A stretch of DNA of 64,000 bases from Alcaligenaceae bacterium (GTDB lineage: Bacteria > Pseudomonadota > Gammaproteobacteria > Burkholderiales > Burkholderiaceae_B): contig JACCEP010000014.1 in the NCBI GenBank assembly GCA_013416395.1, positions 1 through 64,000 on the forward strand. Direction: 5' to 3'. The notes under the pieces are model-generated. The model was not told the DNA's origin and ran no database searches. It worked only from the letters and a program-made list of their open reading frames with translations. Both the position numbers and the translations under genes were made by a program. The stretch's first letter is position 1, and every line of letters begins with the position of its first letter. Shown in pieces: positions 26,001 through 34,653 of this stretch.

Positions 26001-27059
26001 ATGATTAGTTATAAATTGTTTGGATATGGTGAATCCCTGCGACGGATCGAGTCCGATTTGCCGGAAGTTGGTGAGAACGAAATCCTGTTGCAGGTCAAAG
26101 CAGCCGGCGTGTGTCATTCTGACTTGCACATACGGCACGGCTCTTACGACCTGGGCAATGGGCGGCAGCTGAGTATGGCAGACCGGGGGCTTCCATTGCC
26201 TTTAACCCTTGGGCACGAAATAGCTGGTACTGCAGTACAGGCAGGCGCAAAGGTGATCGGTATCGAGCTCGGTCGCAATTATCTGGTTTACCCGTGGCAG
26301 GGGTGTGGGTCTTGTGCAATGTGCACATCAGGACACGAAAACTTATGCCCCAATGCAAATCGCTCAATGGGTGTGTACCAGCAAGGGGGTTACTCGGATC
26401 ATGTCCTTGTCACTGATGCGCGGTATCTCATTGACATTGGCGATATGAAGCCTGCTGAAGCGGCCCCTTATGCATGCTCAGGTGTCACAACCTATTCAGC
26501 CATGCGCAAATTCGATGCCGAAATCTTCTCCAGAGAATCGTTAGTCGTCTATGGCGCAGGCGGGCTCGGGCTCATGGCGGTAAGCATCGCCAAGGCAATG
26601 GGGTGTGCTTGCATCGTGGTCGTAGACCCCGATGTGCGCAAGCGCGACGCGGCACTGCATGCGGGGGCAAGCACGTTTGTCAGCGCAAGCGGGCAGGAAG
26701 CTGCCGAGCAGATCCGTACGGGTGCGGGCGGCAGGGTTTATATGATTCTGGATTGCGTTGGGTCGAGTGACACGGTTCAACAGGGATTAGATTTGCTTGC
26801 GAAGGGCGGCAAGCTGGTACAAGTAGGCCTGTTCGGCGGGCACGTCGATGTGCCCACGCCGAGTATGCCATTGGGCGTCAAAGGTTACCAGGGGAGTTAT
26901 GTCGGAAGTATTGATGAGACCAAGGAGCTGATTGCGCTTGTCCGCGACAAGAAGATACCGCAAATTCCCACAACAATACGGAAGCTGGAAGAAGCGAACG
27001 ATGCCCTGGAAACTTTAGAGAAAGGCAACGCAGTGGGACGACAGGTCTTGGTTCCGTAA
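26001..27059 (+). CDS. Zinc-dependent alcohol dehydrogenase (MDR family)
   Basis: This 352-residue medium-chain dehydrogenase keeps the catalytic zinc ligands (GVCHSD and GHEIAG) and the four structural-zinc cysteines (GCGSCAMCTSGHENLC). The Rossmann motif is GAGGLGLMAV. It probably oxidises an alcohol to the aldehyde handled by the upstream ALDH. AAGGAGCC just before the ATG is a good ribosome binding site. It is the last gene of the operon, with a long hairpin beyond it. Confidence 0.87.
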   Translation: MISYKLFGYGESLRRIESDLPEVGENEILLQVKAAGVCHSDLHIRHGSYDLGNGRQLSMADRGLPLPLTLGHEIAGTAVQAGAKVIGIELGRNYLVYPWQGCGSCAMCTSGHENLCPNANRSMGVYQQGGYSDHVLVTDARYLIDIGDMKPAEAAPYACSGVTTYSAMRKFDAEIFSRESLVVYGAGGLGLMAVSIAKAMGCACIVVVDPDVRKRDAALHAGASTFVSASGQEAAEQIRTGAGGRVYMILDCVGSSDTVQQGLDLLAKGGKLVQVGLFGGHVDVPTPSMPLGVKGYQGSYVGSIDETKELIALVRDKKIPQIPTTIRKLEEANDALETLEKGNAVGRQVLVP

Positions 27060-27112
27060 TCCATTGGAAGATCAACTGAAGCAGTGTGATTACCAAGGAA
27101 AACTGACGGGCT

Positions 27113-27160
27113 AATTGCCAAGGGGCTTTGACGTGGCTGCGTACTAGCCCTTTGGTGATT
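27113..27160 (+). terminator. Long imperfect hairpin downstream of the alcohol dehydrogenase operon
   Basis: CCAAGGGGCT (27118-27127) pairs with AGCCCTTTGG (27146-27155) with one G/U-type mismatch. The pairing can extend outward through AAT/ATT to 27113-27160, giving about 15 pairs around an 18-base loop. It begins 54 bp after the stop. There is no T-run, so termination is only a possibility. Confidence 0.35.
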
Positions 27161-27286
27161 AAGCAACGTGGCCACAAGTAGCTACTGTGCATGTGGCTCT
27201 ATAGACCGTGGTGGTGGGTTGATCGGCAATATCTTGCATCAAAATAGTGCTTTGTTCCAGCTGCCCGACCAGGCGTCATGAAGCAG

Positions 27287-27820
27287 TTATGACTTACTCG
27301 CGCACTTCATTACGGCATCGGCTAATTGGTGGTATTTAATGCGTCCAATACCAAGCTTTTCCAATGACGACAAACTGATTGATTTTTGTACAGGGAGCTC
27401 TTCGTTTAAGAAGCGGCTTGAGCAAACAAGAAAAAACCATTGATTAATGTCCAGCTCATTAGCTTGTTCGGGGGTTTTAGTGAAAAAGACACAAAAGATA
27501 TAAATGTTAGCTGGGCGTATTAACTCAGTCCGAAAAGCGTTCTCTTTTTCGCACCATGCGTATTTGGGTGCAATATCGAAACGTATCTCACTAGGCCTGT
27601 TCTGTTTCCATACCTGCAAATAAGCAGAACTTTTGACCTCGACCTTTATACCGCAATTTGTAATGAGATCGTATGCGTCCCATTGCATGCGTTTTCTACC
27701 CACACAGCTCAAAGCCCGCGCAACGATGTATTCAGCCAATACACCTCGTTGGGCATTTGATCGGAAATCAGAATATGCCCATTCCCAAAACTCCTGTTTG
27801 CGAAATAATATATCCGTCAT
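27287..27820 (-). CDS. Orphan PD-(D/E)XK nuclease-like protein
   Basis: This 177-residue protein shows a restriction-endonuclease-like core: RGVLAEYIVARAL (helix with a conserved Glu), then WDAYDLITNCGIKVEVKSSA, in which Asp and the EVK triad form the PD-(D/E)XK metal site. The C-terminal part reads NQWFFLVCSSRFLNE and later SLSSLEKLG. Similar stand-alone proteins occur as accessory genes in many bacteria with no assigned function. No methyltransferase is adjacent. It lies near an IS110 remnant, at the left edge of the mobile-rich half. A defence or mobile-element role is inference only. Confidence 0.65.
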   Translation of the reverse strand: MTDILFRKQEFWEWAYSDFRSNAQRGVLAEYIVARALSCVGRKRMQWDAYDLITNCGIKVEVKSSAYLQVWKQNRPSEIRFDIAPKYAWCEKENAFRTELIRPANIYIFCVFFTKTPEQANELDINQWFFLVCSSRFLNEELPVQKSISLSSLEKLGIGRIKYHQLADAVMKCASKS

Positions 27821-28148
27821 TTCTCGTTGCTCTGCCGTTCAATAGATACTGCTCATAGACAATTCCTCGTCCTCCTGAACCCCACTTCCTGCGCGCCTTG
27901 TTCTGATTCAAATGGTACCCGGTTATGCTTACCCACCTGGTTGTAACTTGGGCGACCTTAAGGCAGGTGGTACACGCAGCTGTTCTCGTTGCCAACGATC
28001 AGTTCCCTGTCAGTTGAAGCAGGTTGACGGCTCGTCTGGTGCGACGAGAAAAAAACCTTATTTAGCATGGTCAGTCACTGTGTCATGGTCAACAAATCAG
28101 CACTGGCTCTCAGACGGCCCAAAAGCGTGTACGTGGCAGCTGACCGTC
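27821..28148. other. Intergenic region without a recognisable gene
   Basis: I see no gene, repeat or RNA structure in these 328 bp. They separate the nuclease-like orphan from the IS110 remnant and probably include decayed insertion-sequence flank. Confidence 0.4.
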
Positions 28149-28440
28149 ATGAAGATTACTACGAGTGGGATCGATTTAGCCAAAAACGTGTTTAAAATCC
28201 ATGGTGCTGACGCGCGCTCAGTTGCTGGCATGCACTGCTAGGCTTGAGCCGTGCATGGTTGCGATGGAGACGTGTGTTAGTGCTCACTACAGGGCAAGAA
28301 AACTTGGCACTCAGGGTCATACAGTAATGCGTATTGCGCACAGTATGTCAAACTCTTTGTTAAGCGCAATAAGAACGGTGCGGTCGTCGCTGAAGAGATT
28401 TGCGAGGCGGCCCCCAAAGTGCACGCTTAATATGAGAATG
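28149..28440 (+). pseudogene. IS110-family transposase N-terminal remnant, frameshifted
   Basis: The sequence begins as an IS110 transposase, MKITTSGIDLAKNVFKIHGA from 28149, whose first Asp belongs to the RuvC-like DEDD site. It continues in a second frame (ACTARLEPCMVAMETCVSAH, then RARKLGTQGHTVM) and in a third frame (QYVKLFVKRNKN, then VVAEEICEAA), ending near 28440. At least two frameshifts and loss of the C-terminal two-thirds make it nonfunctional. The break falls directly at the end of the alpha/beta hydrolase gene. Confidence 0.75.
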
Positions 28441-28446
28441 CAGGCT

Positions 28447-29373
28447 TTATCTGGAGAGGAAGCTTTCTATAGCTTTAGCCAGGGCTTCGGGCTGATCAAG
28501 ATGAATCATATGACCCGCTTGATTGATAACCGTGCGTTCAACGGACCGGACCTTGCTTAAGCGGTCTTCAAATTCGGAACGAGGGTATGCGCCACTGCTG
28601 CGGCGCTCCTGGGCAGTCTGTTCACCTTCTACCCAAAGGACGGGCGCCTGAATCTCTGCCCAAGTGGCAACTGCTTCATCGCTTCGATACAGAATGGGAT
28701 TGACGCGTTTGTGCGCGGAATCAGCCGAGATGTGCCAGCGGCCGTCCTGCCCAGGCTCTGTCCATTGACGCGCGAGCCAGCTTCCAAATTCTTGCTCCAG
28801 CCGCGGGCTTCTGATTTTCAAATGATCAACGACATCTTGCTCACTTGCGAAAGATCGCCATGACGTGGGGGATTTTAGCTCTGAAAGCCATTGAGCCAGC
28901 CGGGTCGGTGCCTTGGACGGGTCGGACTTGGCAAGCCCAAAACCCTCAACATTGATCAAGCGGCGAATTCGTGTGGGGCATGTGCCTGCGTAGGTCATCG
29001 TAATATTGCCGCCCATGCTATGACCAAGCAAATCAATGGGATGGGTCGGTGATATGTAGTCGACTATGGCATCCAGATCGCCGTAGTAGTCATAGAACCA
29101 GTAGCTGTCGACGGGCTGGGGATTTCTGCTTCCGCCGAAACCCCGCCAGTCCAGTGCGATGACTTCGCGACCAGCGGAAAGATAGTCGACGCAGCGTTGA
29201 AAAGAAGCGCCAACATCCATCCAGCCATGAGCAAGAAGGAGCGGTGGCGCATTCAGCGAAGAGCCGTTTTCAGGAGCCCATCGGCGAATACAGTAGGGCA
29301 CGGCACCTCGGATGGTGATCTGCTCGACGGTACAGGTTCTGTGGGGGATATAGGGCGGGGGTTGCATGCTCAT
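28447..29373 (-). CDS. Alpha/beta-fold hydrolase
   Basis: This 308-residue protein has the fold's oxyanion segment LLAHGWMDVG, a nucleophile elbow GHSMGG, an Asp in VLWVEGEQ-type context and a catalytic His in GHMIHLDQP. It is related to epoxide hydrolase/esterase-like enzymes. The ATG at 29373 (MSMQPPPY) is preferred to the longer frame from 29412. It ends against the IS110 remnant, but the C-terminus looks complete. The substrate is unknown. Confidence 0.8.
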   Translation of the reverse strand: MSMQPPPYIPHRTCTVEQITIRGAVPYCIRRWAPENGSSLNAPPLLLAHGWMDVGASFQRCVDYLSAGREVIALDWRGFGGSRNPQPVDSYWFYDYYGDLDAIVDYISPTHPIDLLGHSMGGNITMTYAGTCPTRIRRLINVEGFGLAKSDPSKAPTRLAQWLSELKSPTSWRSFASEQDVVDHLKIRSPRLEQEFGSWLARQWTEPGQDGRWHISADSAHKRVNPILYRSDEAVATWAEIQAPVLWVEGEQTAQERRSSGAYPRSEFEDRLSKVRSVERTVINQAGHMIHLDQPEALAKAIESFLSR

Positions 29374-29997
29374 GGGTAAAGTATAAGCTGTCTTCCTTGT
29401 CGAATCGGCCAAGGTACAGTTGGCCGGCCCGTTCTGTGGATTGTCCTTGGCTCATTCGTGCGAGCCCCGCAAGCAATGGTATGGATGCCCCTAGCGTGCT
29501 GATTTCTACTCGGACTGCGGCGCCACCGGTTTTTGCTCGGCGTCCCGCCACTTCGAGCCACTCCATTGATTGCGCTCGGCGTTGATTAGTCGTTGCCTGA
29601 TCTGGAAGATGAGGGCTGCCTAAAAGCATTTCGTGAAGCGACCCGGGCGTGCTGAGAGAAGCAAAGCCGTAAAATTATTGACTGTTTCGATTTTTAACTG
29701 AAATTGGCCCATTTTAAAGAAAAATTATCTAGTAAATGAACGGAAAAGATGTAGTTTATAAATCGAAAGGATTTATATTATGTTGACTTTTTTAGTTTTT
29801 GAGAAAACGATTTACAGTCTGTCGGGGGGGGGGGCGGTCCGCACGGTGCACATAGCAAAATCTCGGTACAAGCTGGGTTTTTTGCGTCCACACTGGCAAA
29901 TTTTCAGTGGATCAGTTGGGCAACTGACTTTCATAGGCACTACCACCGTTCCGCGATGGGGTGGCGATCTAATAGTGAAGCAGAGCAGAATTAATTA
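29374..29997. other. Gap with a G11 homopolymer tract and no firm gene
   Basis: No gene can be supported in this 624-bp gap. A 120-codon frame (29270-29629, minus) overlaps the hydrolase start and has no recognised domain. A 73-codon frame (29780-30001, plus) runs through an 11-G tract at 29824-29834. The part around 29660-29780 is noticeably A/T-rich. Confidence 0.45.
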
Positions 29998-30837
29998 TTA
30001 GCCGCTTTTCCTGCTTCTGCGGCCGCGCTTCTCAGGATCTACAGAGCCCGTCTTTTGAGGTCGTGCCGTAGGCATCGTAGCGCCCAGAAGGATCGACACT
30101 TGTTGACCGGCGTCAAGCATGATTTCAATGAACTGCGTCTCTTGAATATCGACCCGTACGCTCGGTCCCGTAAGGGCTAAGCAGTACAGCTCAGGAAGTT
30201 GAGGCGCGACAAGGGCAACCGCAATGGATGTTACCCCCGGAATTCGTTGACCGCGGGTCATGGCGTAACCTTGTCTACGGTATTGCTCCAACTCCCGTCG
30301 CAGGGCTTCGCTGTCGATTCCCCGCCCATCGCTGGACGAATTGAGGTGTTCTCTCAATGTCTCATCGGTCATCGAGGCAAGAAGAATGCGCCCCGTGGCC
30401 CCAAATAACATCGGTACGTGTTCTCCAGGACGTACGATGGCCATCAAAGGTGCTGGAGTGTCAACCACTTCTAGACAAACCCGGTCGTTACGAGATGCGA
30501 CATTTAACGTAATGGTTTCGCCAGTAATCCGGTTCACCTCCGTCATGATTGGGAGAGCGGCGTCTCGTACGTTCAACTTTCCTCTGGCGATGTTGCCAAG
30601 TCTGGAGAACTTGCCCGACAGGCAATACCGCTGGTCGTCCAGTCGGACCAGAAATCCGGCGCGGCTAATCGTATTAACCAGTCGGAACGTCGTGGCTTTG
30701 GGCATGCCAACAAGATTACCGATCTCCTGCAGCGAGAGGCTGGGATTCACACTGTCAAACGCGTCTAGGATTGATAGCGCGCGAACGACGGCTCGGACGT
30801 CGTTATCCCCTTTCACAGTAGGGCTGCTTTCGTTCAT
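29998..30837 (-). CDS. IclR-family transcriptional regulator (module A)
   Basis: This 279-residue protein has an N-terminal winged helix (ALSILDAFDSVNPSLSLQEI, then GMPKATTFRLVNTI) and a C-terminal IclR effector domain (GETITLNVASRNDRVCLE, and later YAMTRGQRIPGVTSIAV). It is divergent from the hydratase at 31139 that opens catabolic module A and probably controls it in response to a pathway acid or CoA ester. The ATG at 30837 (MNESSP) is chosen; the longer frame to 30936 adds an atypical leader. Confidence 0.84.
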   Translation of the reverse strand: MNESSPTVKGDNDVRAVVRALSILDAFDSVNPSLSLQEIGNLVGMPKATTFRLVNTISRAGFLVRLDDQRYCLSGKFSRLGNIARGKLNVRDAALPIMTEVNRITGETITLNVASRNDRVCLEVVDTPAPLMAIVRPGEHVPMLFGATGRILLASMTDETLREHLNSSSDGRGIDSEALRRELEQYRRQGYAMTRGQRIPGVTSIAVALVAPQLPELYCLALTGPSVRVDIQETQFIEIMLDAGQQVSILLGATMPTARPQKTGSVDPEKRGRRSRKSG

Positions 30838-31138
30838 GATTTTAATGACTGAATAGGTCCGCTTGCGCAGGTTTCTCAATTTTAAGATAGCCTGAAGTTT
30901 AGCATGCGCACAAATCAATTTCACTGTTAATTTCATTGTGCGAAACCGATTCTGAAATATTTGACTTATATGGACTTATCCATCATCATTTCTGATTCGC
31001 TAGATTTACAGGAGACGGGCGTGAGCGTGCGATACGCTGTGGAACGGGGCAACGGCCAAGTGGGGTGGCAAATATCGGTCTCTCTTTCGTCCGATGGGCT
31101 GAGGCTTGGAGCATATATTTTCGGCTGCGGAGATCGAA
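30838..31138. promoter_or_regulatory. Divergent control region of catabolic module A
   Basis: This 301-bp region separates the IclR regulator from the module A operon. It contains TTTC-N7-GAAA (30931-30945), the size of an IclR-type operator, nested in a wider ATTTCA-N17-TGAAAT repeat (30930-30958). TTGACT at 30961 is a possible -35 hexamer, but no good -10 is seen at the right distance. Binding is inferred. Confidence 0.4.
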
Positions 31139-32002
31139 ATGCCCCTTGATCCGAAAATACTCTTGCAGTGGTCTTTTCCGTTGATGCGCTGCACCTATAC
31201 TGAGGACGATGCAATCAGATACGCGTTGTCGGTCGGGGTGGGAGCGGACCCAACGGATGAGCGGCAACTGGCATTTGTTACTCAGGAAGGCGGGGGCGTA
31301 CTTCCTGCCTTGGCCACGATTCTGGCCCCCCCAGGGCCATGGACTCGCGATAATCGTACTGGCATAACGCGGTCCAAGTTGGTTCATGGCGAGCAGACAC
31401 TTAAGCTATTTAAACCTCTTCCCTCAGCCGGGAACGTAGTTAGCCAAACGCGGGTGGAGGCTGTGGTCGACCGCGGTAAAGATCGAGGCGCGGTCATCTA
31501 CGTCGCGCGAGACATTCGCGTGGAAGGTACGGGGGAGCTCCTAGCCAAACTTCGGTCGGCCAGCGTTTGCCGAGCCGACGGCGGATTCAACGGATCCATG
31601 CAAGCCCCTTATCGATTGCCCGAAACTCCTGTGGGCCCCTTTGACGAGTCCGTCCACCTGCAAACGCAACCTAACTTCGCCCTTTGGTACCAGTTAAATG
31701 GCGACCGTAATCCGCTCCACACCTCACCCAGGTACGCGAAGAACGCTGGTTTTGAGCGGCCAATACTACATGGGCTTTGCACTTTTGGGATCGCGTCCCA
31801 GTTGCTGCTGGGGGTTCTGGGAGAGTACAGACAGAGCGCGTTTCAAGAAATTGGTGGGCGGTTTTCAGCGCCAGCCTACCCTGGCGATACATTGGAAGTC
31901 CGCATTTGGCGAGAAGATAGAGAGGCTTTTTTTCAGGTGTGGGCAGTCGAACGCAATGTCAAAGTTTTAGATAACGGGTTTGTATTATTTGCAACGGACT
32001 GA
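31139..32002 (+). CDS. MaoC-type two-domain enoyl-CoA hydratase
   Basis: This 287-residue double hot-dog protein resembles R-specific (type 2) enoyl-CoA hydratases. The N-terminal domain contains IRYALSVGVGADP, and the C-terminal domain has the hydratase motif with Asp and His in LNGDRNPLHTSPRYAKNAG followed by RPILHGLCTFG. The ATG at 31139 with CGGAG upstream is chosen over the longer frame from 31106. It opens module A and would hydrate an unsaturated acyl-CoA. Confidence 0.83.
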   Translation: MPLDPKILLQWSFPLMRCTYTEDDAIRYALSVGVGADPTDERQLAFVTQEGGGVLPALATILAPPGPWTRDNRTGITRSKLVHGEQTLKLFKPLPSAGNVVSQTRVEAVVDRGKDRGAVIYVARDIRVEGTGELLAKLRSASVCRADGGFNGSMQAPYRLPETPVGPFDESVHLQTQPNFALWYQLNGDRNPLHTSPRYAKNAGFERPILHGLCTFGIASQLLLGVLGEYRQSAFQEIGGRFSAPAYPGDTLEVRIWREDREAFFQVWAVERNVKVLDNGFVLFATD

Positions 32003-32010
32003 GTATCGAA

Positions 32011-32781
32011 ATGTCAATAGTTACAACTATAGAGGACGGCGTCGCGACCGTCATGATTAACCAGCCACAACGCAAGAATGCGCTAAGTGCCGAAATGCGA
32101 GAGCAGTTGGTCGGCAGCATGAAGGATCTCGCTGAGAACGACGATGTTCGCACCGTGATTCTTACGGGTGCTGGCAATGCTTTTTGCGCAGGTTCGGACG
32201 CGACCGGCATGGGTGGACGTGATGCGATAGCAAGTCGAAAACGCCTTCGTTCTCTGCAACGCAGCGTCTTGTCCATTTATGCGCTTGAAAAACCGGTGAT
32301 CGCCGCAGTGAACGGGGCGTGCGTTGGGGTGGGCTGGAGTCTGGCTTTAGCTTGCGACCACATTATCGCTAGCGACACCGCATTTTTCAGCCAAATATTC
32401 GGCCGAATGGGGTTAGCTCCAGACGGAGGATCAGCATGGTTTTTAATGCAAAATATCGGCGTCTTACGGGCTAAGGATCTTGTCTACTCCTGCCGTCGCT
32501 TACCTTCGCACGAAGCGCTGGATTGGGGGCTGGTGAACTGTGTCGTACCTGCTTCTGAGCTGTTGAGCGAGGCGACCAAGCGCGCACGTGAGCTATCGCA
32601 AGGCCCATCTATGGCGATAGGCCTGTCGAAAAGTATGCTGCACTTGGCGGCGGCTCCCAACTTGGAAGCTTTTCTCGAGTCGGAACTGCTCATCCAGACA
32701 CAACTTACTCAGTCCGACGATTATCGAGAAGGCGTGGCTGCATTTCGAGAAAGTCGTAAGCCGGTGTTTACCGGAGGCTGA
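32011..32781 (+). CDS. Crotonase-fold enoyl-CoA hydratase/isomerase (PaaG-like site)
   Basis: This 256-residue crotonase has the oxyanion-hole block NAFCAGSDATGM and NGACVGVGWSLALACD. By eye, both catalytic glutamates of classical hydratases are replaced (the ELAMMCD position by SLALACD; the PEILLG position by IFGRMG). An Asp is present in GLAPDGGSAW, as in PaaG-type isomerases. Double-bond shifting, rather than hydration, is therefore plausible. It is co-directional with the hydratase and SDR of module A, with an 8-bp gap. Confidence 0.82.
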   Translation: MSIVTTIEDGVATVMINQPQRKNALSAEMREQLVGSMKDLAENDDVRTVILTGAGNAFCAGSDATGMGGRDAIASRKRLRSLQRSVLSIYALEKPVIAAVNGACVGVGWSLALACDHIIASDTAFFSQIFGRMGLAPDGGSAWFLMQNIGVLRAKDLVYSCRRLPSHEALDWGLVNCVVPASELLSEATKRARELSQGPSMAIGLSKSMLHLAAAPNLEAFLESELLIQTQLTQSDDYREGVAAFRESRKPVFTGG

Positions 32782-32820
32782 GCCCGTTTGTCAATACTGA
32801 ATCAATCTCAAGGACTCCCA

Positions 32821-33600
32821 ATGAAGAACAGTAATCCCATGTCGCTGGAAGGTAAAAATATTCTTGTAACCGGCGCGGCAAAAGGTATAGGTCTCGAGCT
32901 CACGCGGCAAGTGATTGCCGCTGGTGGCGCGGTGACCATGGTCGATATCAATGCCGAAGAGCTGTCTGCGGCCGCCTGCGATCTGGATCCGGCTAAGGTC
33001 ATGCATCTGGCCGGTAACGTTACGGACCCTGATTTTATGTCGAATGCAGTCAGCGACTCGGCAGAGCGATTCGGGGCGATACATGGGCTGGTTAATAACG
33101 CCGGGATTGTTCGCGCGGCCATGATCACTAAGATGACGATGCAGGAATGGCAGCAGGTTATCGACGTGAACCTCACCGGCGCCTTCGTCGCGCTGCAGGC
33201 CGTTGGACGGCATATGTTAGACAGGGCGAGCCTCTGTAAGACGAACGTTGGTTCTATCGTGAATGTATCGTCTGATGCGGGACGCCGCGGTACCATCGGG
33301 CAAATCAACTACGGGGCAGCGAAAGCTGGTCTATTCGGATTGTCGATGTCTGCTGCGCGGGAGTGGGCGCAGTATGAAATCCGTGTTAACACGGTTTGTT
33401 TTGGCCTAGTGGAAACTGACATGACCGAAGCTTTGCGTAGCGATAAGTTCCGCGAGCGTTCGCTCGCGAAAATTCCGATGGGACGCTGGGTACAGGCGGA
33501 GCAGGCCGCTCGTTCCATTGTTTACCTCCTGTCCGACGCATCGGAGCTTGTGACGGGGCAAACGTTCTCGGTGAATGGCGGTGCCCATATGCATTCATAA
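32821..33600 (+). CDS. SDR-family oxidoreductase (3-hydroxyacyl-CoA dehydrogenase/FabG-like)
   Basis: This 259-residue classical SDR has the cofactor motif VTGAAKGIG, NNAGIV, Ser in VNVSSDAG and the YGAAK catalytic pair. The ending SELVTGQTFSVNGGAHM is typical of the family. Within module A it would oxidise a 3-hydroxyacyl-CoA to the 3-oxo compound. ATG 32821 follows AAGGA and is chosen over an upstream TTG at 32788. Confidence 0.84.
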   Translation: MKNSNPMSLEGKNILVTGAAKGIGLELTRQVIAAGGAVTMVDINAEELSAAACDLDPAKVMHLAGNVTDPDFMSNAVSDSAERFGAIHGLVNNAGIVRAAMITKMTMQEWQQVIDVNLTGAFVALQAVGRHMLDRASLCKTNVGSIVNVSSDAGRRGTIGQINYGAAKAGLFGLSMSAAREWAQYEIRVNTVCFGLVETDMTEALRSDKFRERSLAKIPMGRWVQAEQAARSIVYLLSDASELVTGQTFSVNGGAHMHS

Positions 33601-33609
33601 CATAGTTCG

Positions 33610-34599
33610 CTATATGTCAATGGGCGAGGGAGCAATTAGAATTTTTGCTCCCACCGATTGTTTGGCCACCGACATGGCCTCCTTGAGGGAGGTTAAAGGA
33701 TAGATCGCAGTAACGGGAAGCTGTAGCTTGCCTGCGGCTATGTTGGCCGCTAGCTCGGCGTACATTTGGTGAACGCTTTGCCATGTCATGCTACCTATCG
33801 TACGGCCGAGATTGAAGCCGTTTACTTGTATTTGGCCGAACGTCAATTGCCGGGAAGGAATGCGGCAGTCTTCACCCGACAGATGACCGTAAACGCAGAG
33901 TGTTCCGCCGACGGCTATACCACTTGCAAGCCGGGCACTCGCTGGCCCAGCAACGCAATCCAATGCTAAGCGAACACCTCTTCCTTCTGTGAGTTGTCGC
34001 ATTTTTGCACCCAAAGAATAGTCGTCGAGCAACGCGGCGGAGACGCCCAGATCCAAAAGTTGTTGGAGCCTTTGTGTGTCGCGAACGACAGCCACCAGAT
34101 GGATACCTGCTGTGGCACCGAACTGTGCTATGAGTCGCCCAATAGCGGAATGGGGGGCGTTGTAGGCAACCCAGTCCCCGGACTTGCAGCTAGAGAGTAA
34201 TAGGGAGGCGGTTGCCGGATTGACTCGCAACATTGCGGCATGTTGGAGCATGATGGCATTTGGCAACACGATTAAATCCTTGTGGCTCAACACGCGATAA
34301 GTTTGCCAGTTGCCTCGGGTAAGGGGCATGACGATATTCCCTGGAAAGATCCCCTTCACATTGCGTCCACAGCGAAGAACGCGTCCAACGCCCTCGGCGC
34401 CTGGCGTGAGTGGTAACGCGCTCTGAGCATAATTCCCATGAACCTCCATCAGGTCTGCAGGATTGATTGGGCTAAACAGAAGTTCGATCAAGACGCTTGA
34501 CTCATTGGGCAAGCCAGGAAGTGACTGTAGCTCAATGCAGAGTACTCCATGCTCCCGCACCACTGCTTTTCGCCCAAAGGATTTGTGTGTAAGTTTCAT
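33610..34599 (-). CDS. MECR-like trans-2-enoyl-CoA reductase / quinone oxidoreductase (MDR)
   Basis: This 329-residue zinc-free MDR protein has a GroES-like N-terminus (SPINPADLMEVHGNY) and a cofactor domain with RVNPATASLLL, SGDWVAYNAPHSAIGRLIAQ and VVAVVRD-type text. This pattern matches mitochondrial/bacterial trans-2-enoyl-CoA reductases (MECR/ETR). It would use NADPH to saturate an enoyl thioester. It is the only minus-strand gene inside module A, in tail-to-tail arrangement with the SDR (9 bp) and divergent from the thiolase. Confidence 0.75.
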   Translation of the reverse strand: MKLTHKSFGRKAVVREHGVLCIELQSLPGLPNESSVLIELLFSPINPADLMEVHGNYAQSALPLTPGAEGVGRVLRCGRNVKGIFPGNIVMPLTRGNWQTYRVLSHKDLIVLPNAIMLQHAAMLRVNPATASLLLSSCKSGDWVAYNAPHSAIGRLIAQFGATAGIHLVAVVRDTQRLQQLLDLGVSAALLDDYSLGAKMRQLTEGRGVRLALDCVAGPASARLASGIAVGGTLCVYGHLSGEDCRIPSRQLTFGQIQVNGFNLGRTIGSMTWQSVHQMYAELAANIAAGKLQLPVTAIYPLTSLKEAMSVAKQSVGAKILIAPSPIDI

Positions 34600-34653
34600 T
34601 CAATGAACCCGGTTCCAAAAATATATAGTATACTTCTCTTTATTGAGCATGTT

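Noticed and set aside
23295-27059. A complete branched-chain amino acid ABC transporter
   Set aside because: Only the receptor is present; the following genes are dehydrogenases, not permeases or ATPases.
29270-29629. A 119-residue frame on the minus strand as a gene
   Set aside because: It overlaps the start of the hydrolase gene and shows no recognisable domain or good ribosome binding site.
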